The notes beneath the pieces are model-generated. The model had not been told where the DNA came from, ran no database searches, and saw only the letters and a program-made list of their open reading frames with translations. A stretch of DNA of 17,692 nt from Dysgonamonadaceae bacterium (lineage in GTDB: Bacteria > Bacteroidota > Bacteroidia > Bacteroidales > Azobacteroidaceae), in NCBI GenBank assembly GCA_031287395.1, contig JAITTA010000283.1, positions 1 to 17,692 of the forward strand, given 5' to 3'. How positions within the stretch are numbered: the stretch's first letter is position 1; the number at the start of each line of letters is the position of its first letter. Made by a program: the position numbers and the translations under genes. Positions 1-7,919 of this stretch are shown here, piece after piece.

Positions 1-279
1 AAATACTTCATCAATTTTTTCCGAATGAGCCAAACGAGTAAGATGATTGACTTGGTCGCAGACCTTTTTGTCTTTGACTTCTCTTAAATCATGAACAATT
101 TGATGAGACAACTGGAGATGATTTACATTATATCTTTTGGCTGTTTTTATTGTTTCGATAGCATTATCCATGTTATTCGAAAGAATAATCCATCCTCTTA
201 CGCCGTTGTCAATAGCCATAGTGTTTATGGAAAACAGTATGGCAAAAAAATAGATTGTAAATATTCGTTTCCTGGTCAT
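1..279 (-). CDS. Exported protein, 5' part only (runs off the left edge)
   Basis: The frame is open from an ATG at 277-279 to the first base of the window, giving 93 residues. It starts MTRKRIFTIYFFAILFSINT, a clear signal peptide with a likely cleavage near residue 22 (NTMA/IDNG). The mature part alternates a strand-like stretch (RGWIILS) with helices (NMDNAIETIKTAKRY, then NVNHLQLS), which would suit the start of a (beta/alpha)-barrel enzyme, but that is inference. It is the last visible gene of the susC-susD-lipoprotein series and starts 108 bp after the lipoprotein stop, with a hairpin in the gap. By position it may be a secreted enzyme or binding protein for the glycan imported by the locus. 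The family is not recognised and the remainder lies outside the window. Confidence 0.75.
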   Translation of the reverse strand, partial: MTRKRIFTIYFFAILFSINTMAIDNGVRGWIILSNNMDNAIETIKTAKRYNVNHLQLSHQIVHDLREVKDKKVCDQVNHLTRLAHSEKIDEVF

Positions 280-331
280 TTTATTATCACATTTCCGGTC
301 TTTCAATATATTTATATTCTGTAACAGGGTG

Positions 332-373
332 AGCGCCTTCATGCTCTTTTTTAATAAAAAACAGGAAGGCGCT
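332..373 (-). other. Intercistronic RNA hairpin after the DUF5000 lipoprotein gene
   Basis: There is a perfect 9-bp inverted repeat, AGCGCCTTC at 332-340 and GAAGGCGCT at 365-373. Inside it, TTTTTT (347-352) can pair with AAAAAA (356-361) around a 3-base loop. On the minus-strand transcript the hairpin begins 14 nt after the stop of the upstream gene. The bases that follow are CACCCTG, not a U tract, so it is not a canonical intrinsic terminator. It may protect or attenuate the mRNA between the lipoprotein gene and the next gene. It does not share sequence with the other two intercistronic hairpins. Confidence 0.6.
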
Positions 374-387
374 TATATGTCTATTTG

Positions 388-1779
388 TTAATCGTTAGAA
401 TATTGACCAAAAAACTTCAATTCAGCTACTTGTGTCATATTCTGAGGCGTTGTGCATTTCTTAGTCACCCACCTTATGTAGCGAAACGATTGAAAAGCAT
501 ATTCGGGATCTATTTCAAAGTCGAATCCTGCACGAAAAAATGCCTGGTCTTCAGCCGTTAATGTAGCATAACTCCCATCAAGGCCATTAAGTCCGGAAGG
601 AAATCTGATAACACAATCGGCAATTTTCACCCAATCTTTTTTCCATTCATCTGTACCACCAACTTCCGGCCACGCTGTCCAATATTTTAAATTGTCTTCA
701 ACGCTTCCGTTGCCTACTTCTGAAGGAGCTTTGACATAATTACATGCCCACAATTCGAAAACATCCGGTGAAGGGGCGCTCATCAAAGGGCCTCTATCCC
801 GTATCCAATACTTAAACCGGCTGTAAGATGCACTTTTACCCATATCTATAATGAAATAGAAAGGATACATCATTGTATTATCTGTGGTTGAGATATAGTT
901 ATTTATCCTGGTTTCTTCGCTCATCCACCAGTTTGCGGTATAAATTCCATCAAAAGCTTTTGGAAAATTGTTACCGCCGCTAATATTTCTGGAATCCTGT
1001 AAATCTCCTCGATAGAGGCAAGTTCTGTCTTCTACGCCGTACAATTTCCATATAGCTTGCTTGGTATTCGGATCCATCCCAATGATTTCCTCTTCATACA
1101 AAGGCTCAACAGTTGTTTCTATATTTTCGGCATAATTCATCCATTTGTCTCTTATTTCCACACGAATAGATTGTTCAACTGGGGATAGTCCACGAAAAAT
1201 ACATTTTCCGACGCTTGCATTTGAATGATAAGCGTCATACCAGTCCCAGGAACCTGCTTCATTTTTGGTGTAAATAGTAATTGCAATGTCTGCGCTGTAT
1301 TCGTTTTCCCAATTGAAGAAGACGCCGCCAAAAGTATTGTTTATCTTAAGTGACTGACATACCAAATCTACGGGCGGCGTAAACGGATTTATGGTAACAA
1401 GTTCCGGATCCGATACATTTCCGCTTTTATCAACGGTATAAAGATTTATAACATATTCTCCCGCACCCGGTGCTCCTTCAATTAAAATAGAATCATTGAA
1501 TATTGAAGAAAAAGCTTCTCGCGGTTGTTCACCGAATGTAACAAGCGCTTTGACTCCTAATAAGTCATTATCCGATGGCAATTTATAGGAAATCCACGCT
1601 CCACCACTAATATTTTTCACACTTACATCAGTGACTTTTCCCGGTGGAACGTCGTCTTTCGGATCGTTATAATCTTTTACCTCGTCACAACTCCATAAAA
1701 GAAGTAAAGGAGCTATGAGCAAACTCATCAATAAATTAAAATATTTTTTCATTTGATTATTATTTATTGTTGCTTTCAT
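388..1779 (-). CDS. SusE/F-position surface lipoprotein, DUF4959-DUF5126-DUF5000 type
   Basis: This 463-residue protein is probably an outer-membrane, surface-exposed glycan-binding lipoprotein working with the SusC/SusD importer. The N-terminus has a hydrophobic stretch ending in a lipobox (LLLWSC, Cys31) followed by acidic residues DEVKDYNDPKDD, typical of exported Bacteroidota lipoproteins. Residues about 45-130 look like the Ig-like DUF4959 domain (PPGKVTDVSVKNISGG, VDKSGNVSDP), about 135-235 like DUF5126 (FFNWENE, DKWMNYAENI), and about 255-460 like DUF5000, a discoidin-like beta-sandwich (PKAFDGIYTANWWMSEE, FIIDMGK, PDVFELWACN, FRYIRWV). Domain names come from family knowledge; no search was run. 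It follows susD by 92 bp. A second ATG at 1750-1752 would give a shorter signal peptide. The longer start is preferred because its leader aligns with the susD leader up to the TATGAAA start context. The ligand cannot be told. Confidence 0.9.
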   Translation of the reverse strand: MKATINNNQMKKYFNLLMSLLIAPLLLLWSCDEVKDYNDPKDDVPPGKVTDVSVKNISGGAWISYKLPSDNDLLGVKALVTFGEQPREAFSSIFNDSILIEGAPGAGEYVINLYTVDKSGNVSDPELVTINPFTPPVDLVCQSLKINNTFGGVFFNWENEYSADIAITIYTKNEAGSWDWYDAYHSNASVGKCIFRGLSPVEQSIRVEIRDKWMNYAENIETTVEPLYEEEIIGMDPNTKQAIWKLYGVEDRTCLYRGDLQDSRNISGGNNFPKAFDGIYTANWWMSEETRINNYISTTDNTMMYPFYFIIDMGKSASYSRFKYWIRDRGPLMSAPSPDVFELWACNYVKAPSEVGNGSVEDNLKYWTAWPEVGGTDEWKKDWVKIADCVIRFPSGLNGLDGSYATLTAEDQAFFRAGFDFEIDPEYAFQSFRYIRWVTKKCTTPQNMTQVAELKFFGQYSND

Positions 1780-1806
1780 ACGATAATAATTTGTTTTTTA
1801 ATGGTC

Positions 1807-1865
1807 GTATGGAACTCGCATTATCATCTCTATTGATTTGCCAAAGGTGAATGCTCGTTTCATAC
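1807..1865 (-). promoter_or_regulatory. Intercistronic hairpin, copy 1 (susD / lipoprotein gap)
   Basis: The minus-strand transcript can fold GUAUGAAACGAGCAUU (1865 to 1850) onto AAUGCGAGUUCCAUAC (1822 to 1807). This gives 13 Watson-Crick pairs, one A-C mismatch and a tandem G-A/A-G mismatch flanked by C-G and G-C pairs. The stem starts 6 nt after the susD stop and ends 27 nt before the lipoprotein ATG at 1779. The same element recurs in the susC/susD gap. The 3' arm can also pair with the start-codon region: UUCCAUACG with CGUAUGAAA, 8 of 9 positions. The two pairings exclude each other, which suggests translational control of the downstream gene. The function is inferred. Confidence 0.6.
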
Positions 1866-1871
1866 TTTTCA

Positions 1872-3869
1872 TTACTCGGAAGACCAACCTGCATTTTGCA
1901 CTAAATTTCTGTTATTCAGCAATTCACTTTGCTTGATAGGCCAGAAATAGTCTTTCTTTTCAAATTTTGTTTTATACAGTTCCACCAAACGATAGAAATC
2001 TTCCGTTTTTGTTCCTTTGGCATTCAGACCCATGATGGTCGTATTCCAATATTTTTCGGCTAATTTCCAACGCCTGATATCCCAATACCTGATTCCTTCG
2101 AATGACAGCTCTATCATTCGTTCCTGCCGAATGATTTCTCTCATTCCTTCTTTTGAGAGAGGCTTGCTTTTCATGCCATCGACAGCGTATTTAGTCCAAC
2201 TATCGACTACGCCTTCCAAACCTGTACGGTTTCTCACTTTGTCAATATATTCATAGACTTCACTATTCGGCGTAGAATTCACCTCGTTTAATGCTTCGGA
2301 GTACATCAGATATAAATCGGCAAGACGAATAATCGGGAATGCATAATTATAAATGGCAACACTTGATGTTGTCACGGTAGTTCCCATATGAATCACTTTT
2401 TTACACAGATAACCTGTACAAGGATATTTTTCAGGGGTCAACAATCCTGTCAGTTGACTGGCTTTAGTTGAGACCATCCACATGTAATTTTTATCGGTAT
2501 TCGTCATATTATCCGAAGATAGCCTTCCATTGCCATAGAAAGTTCCTCCATCGAATGTAAGGGTACCGTAGAAGCGGGCTTCTCTGTTGAAATGCAATTT
2601 TATCGTTTCAAAACCACTTTGAATATAAGCCCTGTCATTGTCGGTCGCTTTTTGTATCTCATAGGGATTTATACTCGCCCAATCCTTGTCTTCCTGAATA
2701 GGCACACCATTTTTTGAATAGAAACTTTCGACCATTCTTAATGTCGGTGCATAATCTTTCGTAAAATTCCCGTTACCGGTATAAGTATCGTAGAATAATG
2801 GCAAGTTCGGATATTGAAGATTGTTTGTATTAGGAGTTGTGCTTCCCCAAATTATTTCGCTGTTCCATCGTTCGGTGACGGCACCTCTAACCTGCATGGC
2901 TAAAACTGTTTCCTTACTCAATGTTCTTGCGTATGCCGGATAAGCCACACTGAAGTCAAATAAGGCATGTCCTCCTCTATGGGCGGCATCAATAGCTTCT
3001 TTCAAAGCCTCTGCCGCTTTTTGCCATTTATTTGCATCGTATGATTGAGGAAAGAGTTGGACTCCTCTATTGTCGATAAGCGAAAATGATGGAGCTTCGG
3101 ATTCGCTTCCATTGAATAAAGGACTTGCAGCATAGGTTAATACCTGAGCCTTCATGGCCAAAGCTATCGGTTTGGAAACACGACCCAAATCCGTTGCAAT
3201 TTCTTCGATAGCATCCGGTAAATCCTGTGCAGCTTCATCGAATAAATTTGAGATATATTCAACGACATCATCGACAGGCTCGCGATACAATTGAACTTCT
3301 TGTCCCTTTGCATCAAGAGGAAGATTTACATCTGCGATAGGAATGGGGCCATACATACGAAACAGATAAAAATGAAAATAGGCTTTCAAAAATTTAGCTT
3401 CGGCAATCCATCTAATCTTTTCGTGTTCCGGTAAATCGAACGGTTTGTCAATGTTTTCAATAAACAAGTTACAATCTCTTATACCTGTCCACAGAGCTTT
3501 ACCTCCCTGTAAACTGCCATATTGTTGACTTGACCAGTAATTGGCGAGGGGCGCATTGGTGCCTTGTTCCCCGCGGGCTATGTTCCAAAGGCGAGGATTG
3601 GGACCGAGCGGCGACTCAATATACCATGCTTCGTCCCAACCGAAAAGAGCAGGATTATCGGCCATCTGATTGACGTTCGGCAAAAAAGAATAACAGCCGT
3701 AAAGAAATCCCAATGCTTCGTAACGATTCTTGAAAGCATGATCTAAGGTAGGCGTATTATCAGGAACAACGTCCAGATAATTGCAGGAATTCAACAGAAC
3801 AAGCATAAAAGCCAATCCGGATAATTTATATACCTTGAATTTCGACAATAAAAATTTTATATTTTTCAT
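1872..3869 (-). CDS. susD-like: SusD/RagB-family glycan-binding outer-membrane lipoprotein
   Basis: SusD proteins form the lid of the SusC TonB-dependent transporter and bind the glycan at the cell surface. The chosen ATG at 3869 gives 665 residues; an upstream GTG two codons earlier is less likely. The signal peptide ends in a lipobox (LLNSC, Cys29) followed by NYLDVVPDN, the classic SusD start. Visible family marks are WTGIRDCNLFIENID (about residues 125-140), IRWIAEAKFLKAYFHFYLFRMYGPIP (TPR helix region, about 153-180), FPIIRLADLYLMYSEALNEVN and the C-terminal IRYWDIRRWKLAEKYW. The length is somewhat above the common 500-600 residues but normal for larger members. It follows susC by 95 bp, with a hairpin between. 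It looks intact although its partner susC is interrupted. Confidence 0.96.
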   Translation of the reverse strand: MKNIKFLLSKFKVYKLSGLAFMLVLLNSCNYLDVVPDNTPTLDHAFKNRYEALGFLYGCYSFLPNVNQMADNPALFGWDEAWYIESPLGPNPRLWNIARGEQGTNAPLANYWSSQQYGSLQGGKALWTGIRDCNLFIENIDKPFDLPEHEKIRWIAEAKFLKAYFHFYLFRMYGPIPIADVNLPLDAKGQEVQLYREPVDDVVEYISNLFDEAAQDLPDAIEEIATDLGRVSKPIALAMKAQVLTYAASPLFNGSESEAPSFSLIDNRGVQLFPQSYDANKWQKAAEALKEAIDAAHRGGHALFDFSVAYPAYARTLSKETVLAMQVRGAVTERWNSEIIWGSTTPNTNNLQYPNLPLFYDTYTGNGNFTKDYAPTLRMVESFYSKNGVPIQEDKDWASINPYEIQKATDNDRAYIQSGFETIKLHFNREARFYGTLTFDGGTFYGNGRLSSDNMTNTDKNYMWMVSTKASQLTGLLTPEKYPCTGYLCKKVIHMGTTVTTSSVAIYNYAFPIIRLADLYLMYSEALNEVNSTPNSEVYEYIDKVRNRTGLEGVVDSWTKYAVDGMKSKPLSKEGMREIIRQERMIELSFEGIRYWDIRRWKLAEKYWNTTIMGLNAKGTKTEDFYRLVELYKTKFEKKDYFWPIKQSELLNNRNLVQNAGWSSE

Positions 3870-3895
3870 ATGCACATAATTTTATTTTTAAAGGT

Positions 3896-3957
3896 CATAT
3901 GGAACTCGCGTCATGTTCATACTCTTTGGTGTAAGTTTTGCATGCTCGTTTCATATG
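3896..3957 (-). promoter_or_regulatory. Intercistronic hairpin, copy 2 (susC / susD gap)
   Basis: The minus-strand transcript folds CAUAUGAAACGAGCA (3957 to 3943) onto GCGAGUUCCAUAUG (3909 to 3896), with the same A-C mismatch and tandem G-A pair as copy 1. The stem starts 7 nt after the susC stop and ends 26 nt before the susD ATG. The second stem pair is A-U here and G-C in copy 1, a compensatory change. The 3' arm can alternatively pair with the susD start region (CAUAUGAAA, 8 of 9). The leader after the stem, GACC-N-TTAAAAA then AAATTAT and TATGAAA, is also shared with copy 1. Because CATATG is a palindrome, some of the pairing is automatic. Confidence 0.6.
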
Positions 3958-3964
3958 CATTGAA

Positions 3965-6900
3965 TTAAAATGAAAGATTAACTCCTACGTTAACTACTCT
4001 TTGCAGCGGATATTTCAATCCGTTTCCACCCATCTCAACATCCCATATTTTAAATTTACTGAATGCCAATAAGTTAGTAGCGCTCAAATAAACACGGCAC
4101 GACGAAAGTTTTAGCTTTCTCACTAATTTATCCGGAATAGAGTAGCCGAATTCTGCGCTTTTCAGGCGAAGAAAAGAACCGTTGTGCATAAAATAGGTAC
4201 TTCTGACGTTGTTGTTGCCCATCAATGTATTGGAGAGTCTCGGCCAATCGGCAAACGGGTTTTGCGACTCCTGCGACCAGTAATTGTCGGCAATAAACTG
4301 AGATAATCCGATTTCCAATGTTCTGTCACCCGAAGTGACCGAACGGAAGGGAGACATCGCAGCATAATCTATCCAGAAAGAATACCGTCCTGTTCCTTGA
4401 AAGAAAAACGAGGCATCAAACCCTTTGAAACCTCCGGATAATCCGAAACCGTAATTTATTTCGGGCGTTGTAGGATAGCCGATCGGCACCCTGTCTAACT
4501 CATTAATAATGTTGTCTTTATTAATATCCTTATATTTAATGTCTCCCGGCAAATATTGCCCCAAGTCCTGACGTGGAGCATTGTCGATATCTTCCTGATC
4601 TATGAATAACCTTTCTGCAACATAACCCCATTGCTGGCTCACAGCCTTGTCTTTTCTCGAAAGCCAACCATAACCCATACTTTCAAAATCAGACTCTTCG
4701 TAATAACTAAAAGTAGAACGGGCATAAGTAAAATTAGCCCTGCCGACAATCCAGGTATCCTTATTTATTGATTGGTTGTAGTCAATCGAAAAATCAATGC
4801 CTTTGCCGTTGGCTTCCCCTACATTAACACTCTGCTGCGCCCAGAATCCCATAGTTGACGGAATGTCGGCGCGAGGCTGAAGGATGTTGGTTCTGTGTTC
4901 ACGAAAAATATCAGTCTGAACTTCTATTTTGCCATTAAGCAAACCCAATTCGAGGCCTAGATTACTTTTGTATGCTATTTCCCATCCTACATTCGGATTG
5001 GCATAGGTCCTGATGTTAACTCCATTCCGGTTAATTCCATTAAAATCAAAACCGGTAACAAAATTGCCGCCCTGGTTAATCAACACGTCCGAAAGATAAA
5101 AGAACCGGATGTCGCTTATCTGATCGTCTCCGACCAATACGTTTGTACCTCTGATTTAAAATTTGGATACGATATCTTTCAGGGAACCTGTCCAAAAGTT
5201 TTCGTTTGAAACGACCCATCCTAAACCGAACGACGGAAAGAATCCCCACCGGTGGCCCTTGTCGAACTTTTCGGAACCATTATAACCGAAATTGAACTCT
5301 CCGAAATACCTGTCGCTGAAAGAATACGTGAAGCGTCCTGCCAATCCGAGGTTTCTTTGCGGTAATGATTCGCTTAACGTACTCCCGTTTCCCGTTAGGT
5401 ATTCCCTGATTGTTCCGACCAACATACCGCTTAGAGCATGTATTTCTTTTAATTTCTTATTGTAGGAAAGCGATGCTTCTCCATAAAAAGTGCTGTTGAT
5501 ATTTTTATCACCGGGATTATACGAAAGGTATTCTGTCCCGGTTGTGGGGTTAATTTCACGAAGCCTGTACTCTTTACTTATTCTATCATAGGAATCGACT
5601 TCGTAGTAGTACGGAGAGTAGTTCCGGGTTACATTGAACAATGAATAACGCTCCGTATTTCCCAATAAACGACCGGAAAGTCCCTTTATCCATTCTCCAA
5701 AATCCTGTTTTAATTCGATTTGCGCCATCATTCTTGAGGAGCTTTCCTGCCTGTACCCTTTTACTAATTCGGCGTATGGATTCATATACTGACCGGTCCC
5801 ATAGTTTCCGAAAAGGATGTGATTAACGCCTTTAAATGCTGCGTCAGGCTCGTAATAGGCAGGAAATCGCACAGGACTTACCTGCAATATTTTCTGATAC
5901 ATATCGCTACCGCCTGATATAGGCCCGTTGTAATCGGTAAACGAACCATGAACACGTACGATTGCTTCCAGCGTTTTCGTAAGATTCAAATTGATGTTGG
6001 AACGCACATTGTATGACTTAAATTTTACGTTCGAATTGAAATTGTTCCGCTTATCGACCTTCAATATACCATTGTCCTGGTTCACTGCACCTGAAATATA
6101 GTAACGCGCCACTTGCCCGCCACCGGAGATGTTAATATTTGCCCTTTGGTTTGATGTGATGTCTTTTGTCAACATATCCATCCAATCAACAGCAGGATAT
6201 ACGTACTGATTTCTGTCTTCGCGCATCGTATATTCAATCTTGGAATTACTATACGGCAACTCAGCTAATGGATTGCGGGCAATTGCAGCCTCGTTTGCCA
6301 GTCGCATATAAGTGATAGGATCGGCCATTTCGACCGTTTTTGTAGGAGAAGAAAAGGAATTTTCCACTCTCATGGATACCTGTAATTTTCCTTCCTTACC
6401 CTCTTTGGTTGTGACAAGCACCACGCCATTGGCTCCTCTTGCACCATACAAAGCGGTTGCGGTCGCATCTTTCAGAATGGAAAAACTTTTAAGATCATCA
6501 GGATGAAGCCTTGCAAGTTCCGACGCAGATACTTCTACATTATCAATGAGTATAAGCGGATTGACTTTTCCCGTTCCAAAGGTGGTAATTCCCCGTATGA
6601 AAAAATCGGCGTTATCATATCCCGGCTCACCACTGGTCTGGTATGAAATCATCCCCGCGATGCGTCCGGAAAAAGCGGTCGTCAAGTTACTGCTCGGCAC
6701 ACGTAATTCTTTTACATTTATCGTCTGAATAGAAGAAATCACACTTTCTTTTTTTTGTTTGCCAAATGCTACGATAGTGACTTCATCCAATTCGTTGACT
6801 TTTTCTTCAAGCACAATAGTAATCCCGGATTTTCCGTTAAAAACCGTCTCTTTTTCCTGCATTCCCAACAGGGTGGCTTTTAATGTTGTCCCGATGGGAA

Positions 6901-7183
6901 TTTTATCCATTTTAAAAGAACCTTTAGAATCGGTCACTACTGTTACTGTTCCCCTTGTTCCATCCGTATACTGAATGAATACTCCGGGTAGTGGCTCTCC
7001 GTCTTTATCAATAACAAGCCCGGTCAAGTTCTCTTGCGCCGGTGATGCCGATTTTGCCGGAGGATTCTGTGCATTTATTATTTGAATGCATAGAATACAA
7101 AAAAACAATCCCATTAACATCCGAAGCAAAAATCCATAATTTTCACTTTTAATGAATGGTTTCTTCATTTTTAATCTGTTCAT
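3965..7183 (-). pseudogene. susC-like: SusC/RagA-family TonB-dependent transporter gene with in-frame stop
   Basis: The product would be the outer-membrane, TonB-powered import barrel for glycan oligomers. The 1073-codon frame is broken by one TAA at 5156-5158, after residue 675. The first part has a signal peptide (to about residue 39, INAQNPP), a carboxypeptidase-regulatory-like domain (LTGLVIDKDGEPLPGVFIQY, residues about 54-130), a TonB-box-like DEVTIVAFG and a plug domain (VNPLILIDNVEVS, ILKDATATALYGARGANGVV). The second part, in the same frame from 5155 to 3965, holds the rest of the barrel and ends in the usual aromatic residue (VNVGVNLSF). Relatives read roughly KFKIRGTYGLVGNDQI; here it is KF, stop, IRGTNVLVGDDQI, consistent with AAA to TAA. 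A stop there removes the last barrel strands and should prevent assembly. Sequence error, recent decay and recoding remain possible. A weaker alternative start is Met6. Confidence 0.9.
5156..5158 (-). other. Premature in-frame TAA in the susC-like gene
   Basis: Read on the minus strand the codons are AAA TTT TAA ATC AGA GGT ACA AAC GTA: Lys-Phe-stop-Ile-Arg-Gly-Thr-Asn-Val. The two open parts share one frame (7183 minus 5137 is divisible by 3), so this is a substitution-type lesion and not a frameshift. The downstream part has no ATG near its beginning; only a TTG at 5135-5137 could start it, so independent translation is unlikely. Confidence 0.9.
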
Positions 7184-7351
7184 AAACTATTATTTTTAAG
7201 TTTCTAACTAAAGTGATTCGATACAATTGCTGTTTTTCAATATACCAACTGTTTTTTCAGGAATTCAATTGTTAACACGGCATTCTGATGAATGTTAGAA
7301 TAAGACAACCTTTTTTCATGATAGCATTATTTTTTAAAAAATTTATTCTCT
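7184..7351 (-). promoter_or_regulatory. AT-rich leader upstream of susC
   Basis: This stretch lies between the 55-bp repeat copy A and the susC start and would be a 5' leader of about 165 nt if transcription starts at the repeat. It holds runs of A and T and one 15-residue open frame (7272-7319, minus), which is too short to support. No copy of the intercistronic hairpin and no terminator-like stem was found. Bases 7407-7583, between the repeat and the end of the small membrane gene, hold only a weak CCTGTT/AACAGG stem (7477-7501). Confidence 0.4.
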
Positions 7352-7406
7352 TGGATACAAATATCCAATACACCCTTTACCGTTTGCATTAAAAAATCGT
7401 TAGTTT
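7352..7406 (-). repeat. 55-bp direct repeat, copy A (upstream of susC)
   Basis: This copy differs from 7832-7886 at one base (C at 7373, T at 7853), and looser similarity continues to about 7424. On the minus strand it runs from AAACTAACG through GCAAACGG to GGATATTTGTATCC. It holds a small palindrome (TTGGATA-CAAA-TATCCAA on the plus strand) and GATATTTG, a 7-of-8 match to the Bacteroidota -7 element TAnnTTTG. No good -33 TTTG is seen at the right distance, which fits an activator-dependent promoter. Two AAAC-type blocks lie 21 bp apart, about two helical turns, the kind of spacing used by SARP regulators. The promoter role is inferred. Confidence 0.7.
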
Positions 7407-7583
7407 AAAAAGAAAATGAGGGTTTTTAGAAAAAAAAATGTTTGCAGAGTAATTAGGGTTTTCACAATAATACCTGCCTGTTTTTTTGCTTATATAACAG
7501 GAGACACTTAAAGCCGGAAACCTTATTGTGATTAAGCTCTACACCGATGGAACATTGAGGGGGAAAATATGCTCATTTTCCAA

Positions 7584-7793
7584 TTAATCCGGAATTGACT
7601 GCAGTAACTCTTCCGGTTGTAAAACTGAAAAATATCCAATAATAATAAGCCAGAAAACCGGAAGTATAATTATAACGCATAATGTGCAGTACCAAACCGG
7701 ATGCACTTTTTCTTTCCGCTTTATCTTCAAAAATATTACCACTAATACAAAAACAAGCAATAACACATACGTACTTATTAAAACAGTTCCCAT
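7584..7793 (-). CDS. Small two-helix membrane protein of unknown function
   Basis: The ATG at 7791-7793 gives 69 residues; an upstream TTG four codons earlier is less likely. Two hydrophobic segments (about residues 3-22 and 33-57) are joined by a basic loop, KIKRKEKVH. By the positive-inside rule the loop is cytoplasmic and both ends face the periplasm. The C-terminus is short and acidic (QPEELLQSIPD). No family is recognised. It sits between the large regulator and susC, on their strand, with a copy of the 55-bp repeat ending about 40 bp upstream of its ATG. It may share the susC promoter type and be co-induced with, or modulate, the regulator. That it is really translated is likely but not certain. 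Confidence 0.6.
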   Translation of the reverse strand: MGTVLISTYVLLLVFVLVVIFLKIKRKEKVHPVWYCTLCVIIILPVFWLIIIGYFSVLQPEELLQSIPD

Positions 7794-7831
7794 AATTACA
7801 TACAATTTAAATTAGATAACAAACATACAAA

Positions 7832-7886
7832 TGGATACAAATATCCAATACATCCTTTACCGTTTGCATTAAAAAATCGTTAGTTT
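7832..7886 (-). repeat. 55-bp direct repeat, copy B (upstream of the small membrane gene)
   Basis: This is the second copy of the 55-bp sequence, 480 bp from copy A and in the same orientation. It begins 33 bp after the regulator stop and ends about 38 bp before the ATG of the small membrane gene, the expected distance for a promoter with a short leader. The candidate -7 element GATATTTG is at 7838-7845 on the minus strand. Weaker similarity with copy A continues to about 7904. Recombination between the two copies would delete the small gene. Confidence 0.7.
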
Positions 7887-7919
7887 CAGAAAAAAATGTG
7901 GAATAAAAAACGCAGTTCC

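Noticed and set aside
5135..5137. TTG as an independent start for the second half of susC
   Set aside because: The downstream part continues the barrel in the same frame without a signal peptide, so a separate exported product makes no sense.
7272..7319. 15-residue leader-peptide frame (minus) in the susC leader
   Set aside because: It has no codon run, attenuator stem or conservation evidence to set it apart from chance.
7477..7501. CCTGTT/AACAGG stem as a terminator after the small membrane gene
   Set aside because: A six-base stem with a 13-base loop and no U run on the minus strand is too weak to call.
7498..7587. Plus-strand open stretch that reads like protein (ETLKAGNLIVIKLYTDG)
   Set aside because: There are only 29 codons with no start codon and a stop just upstream. 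It might be a gene relic, but an open run of this length is common by chance.
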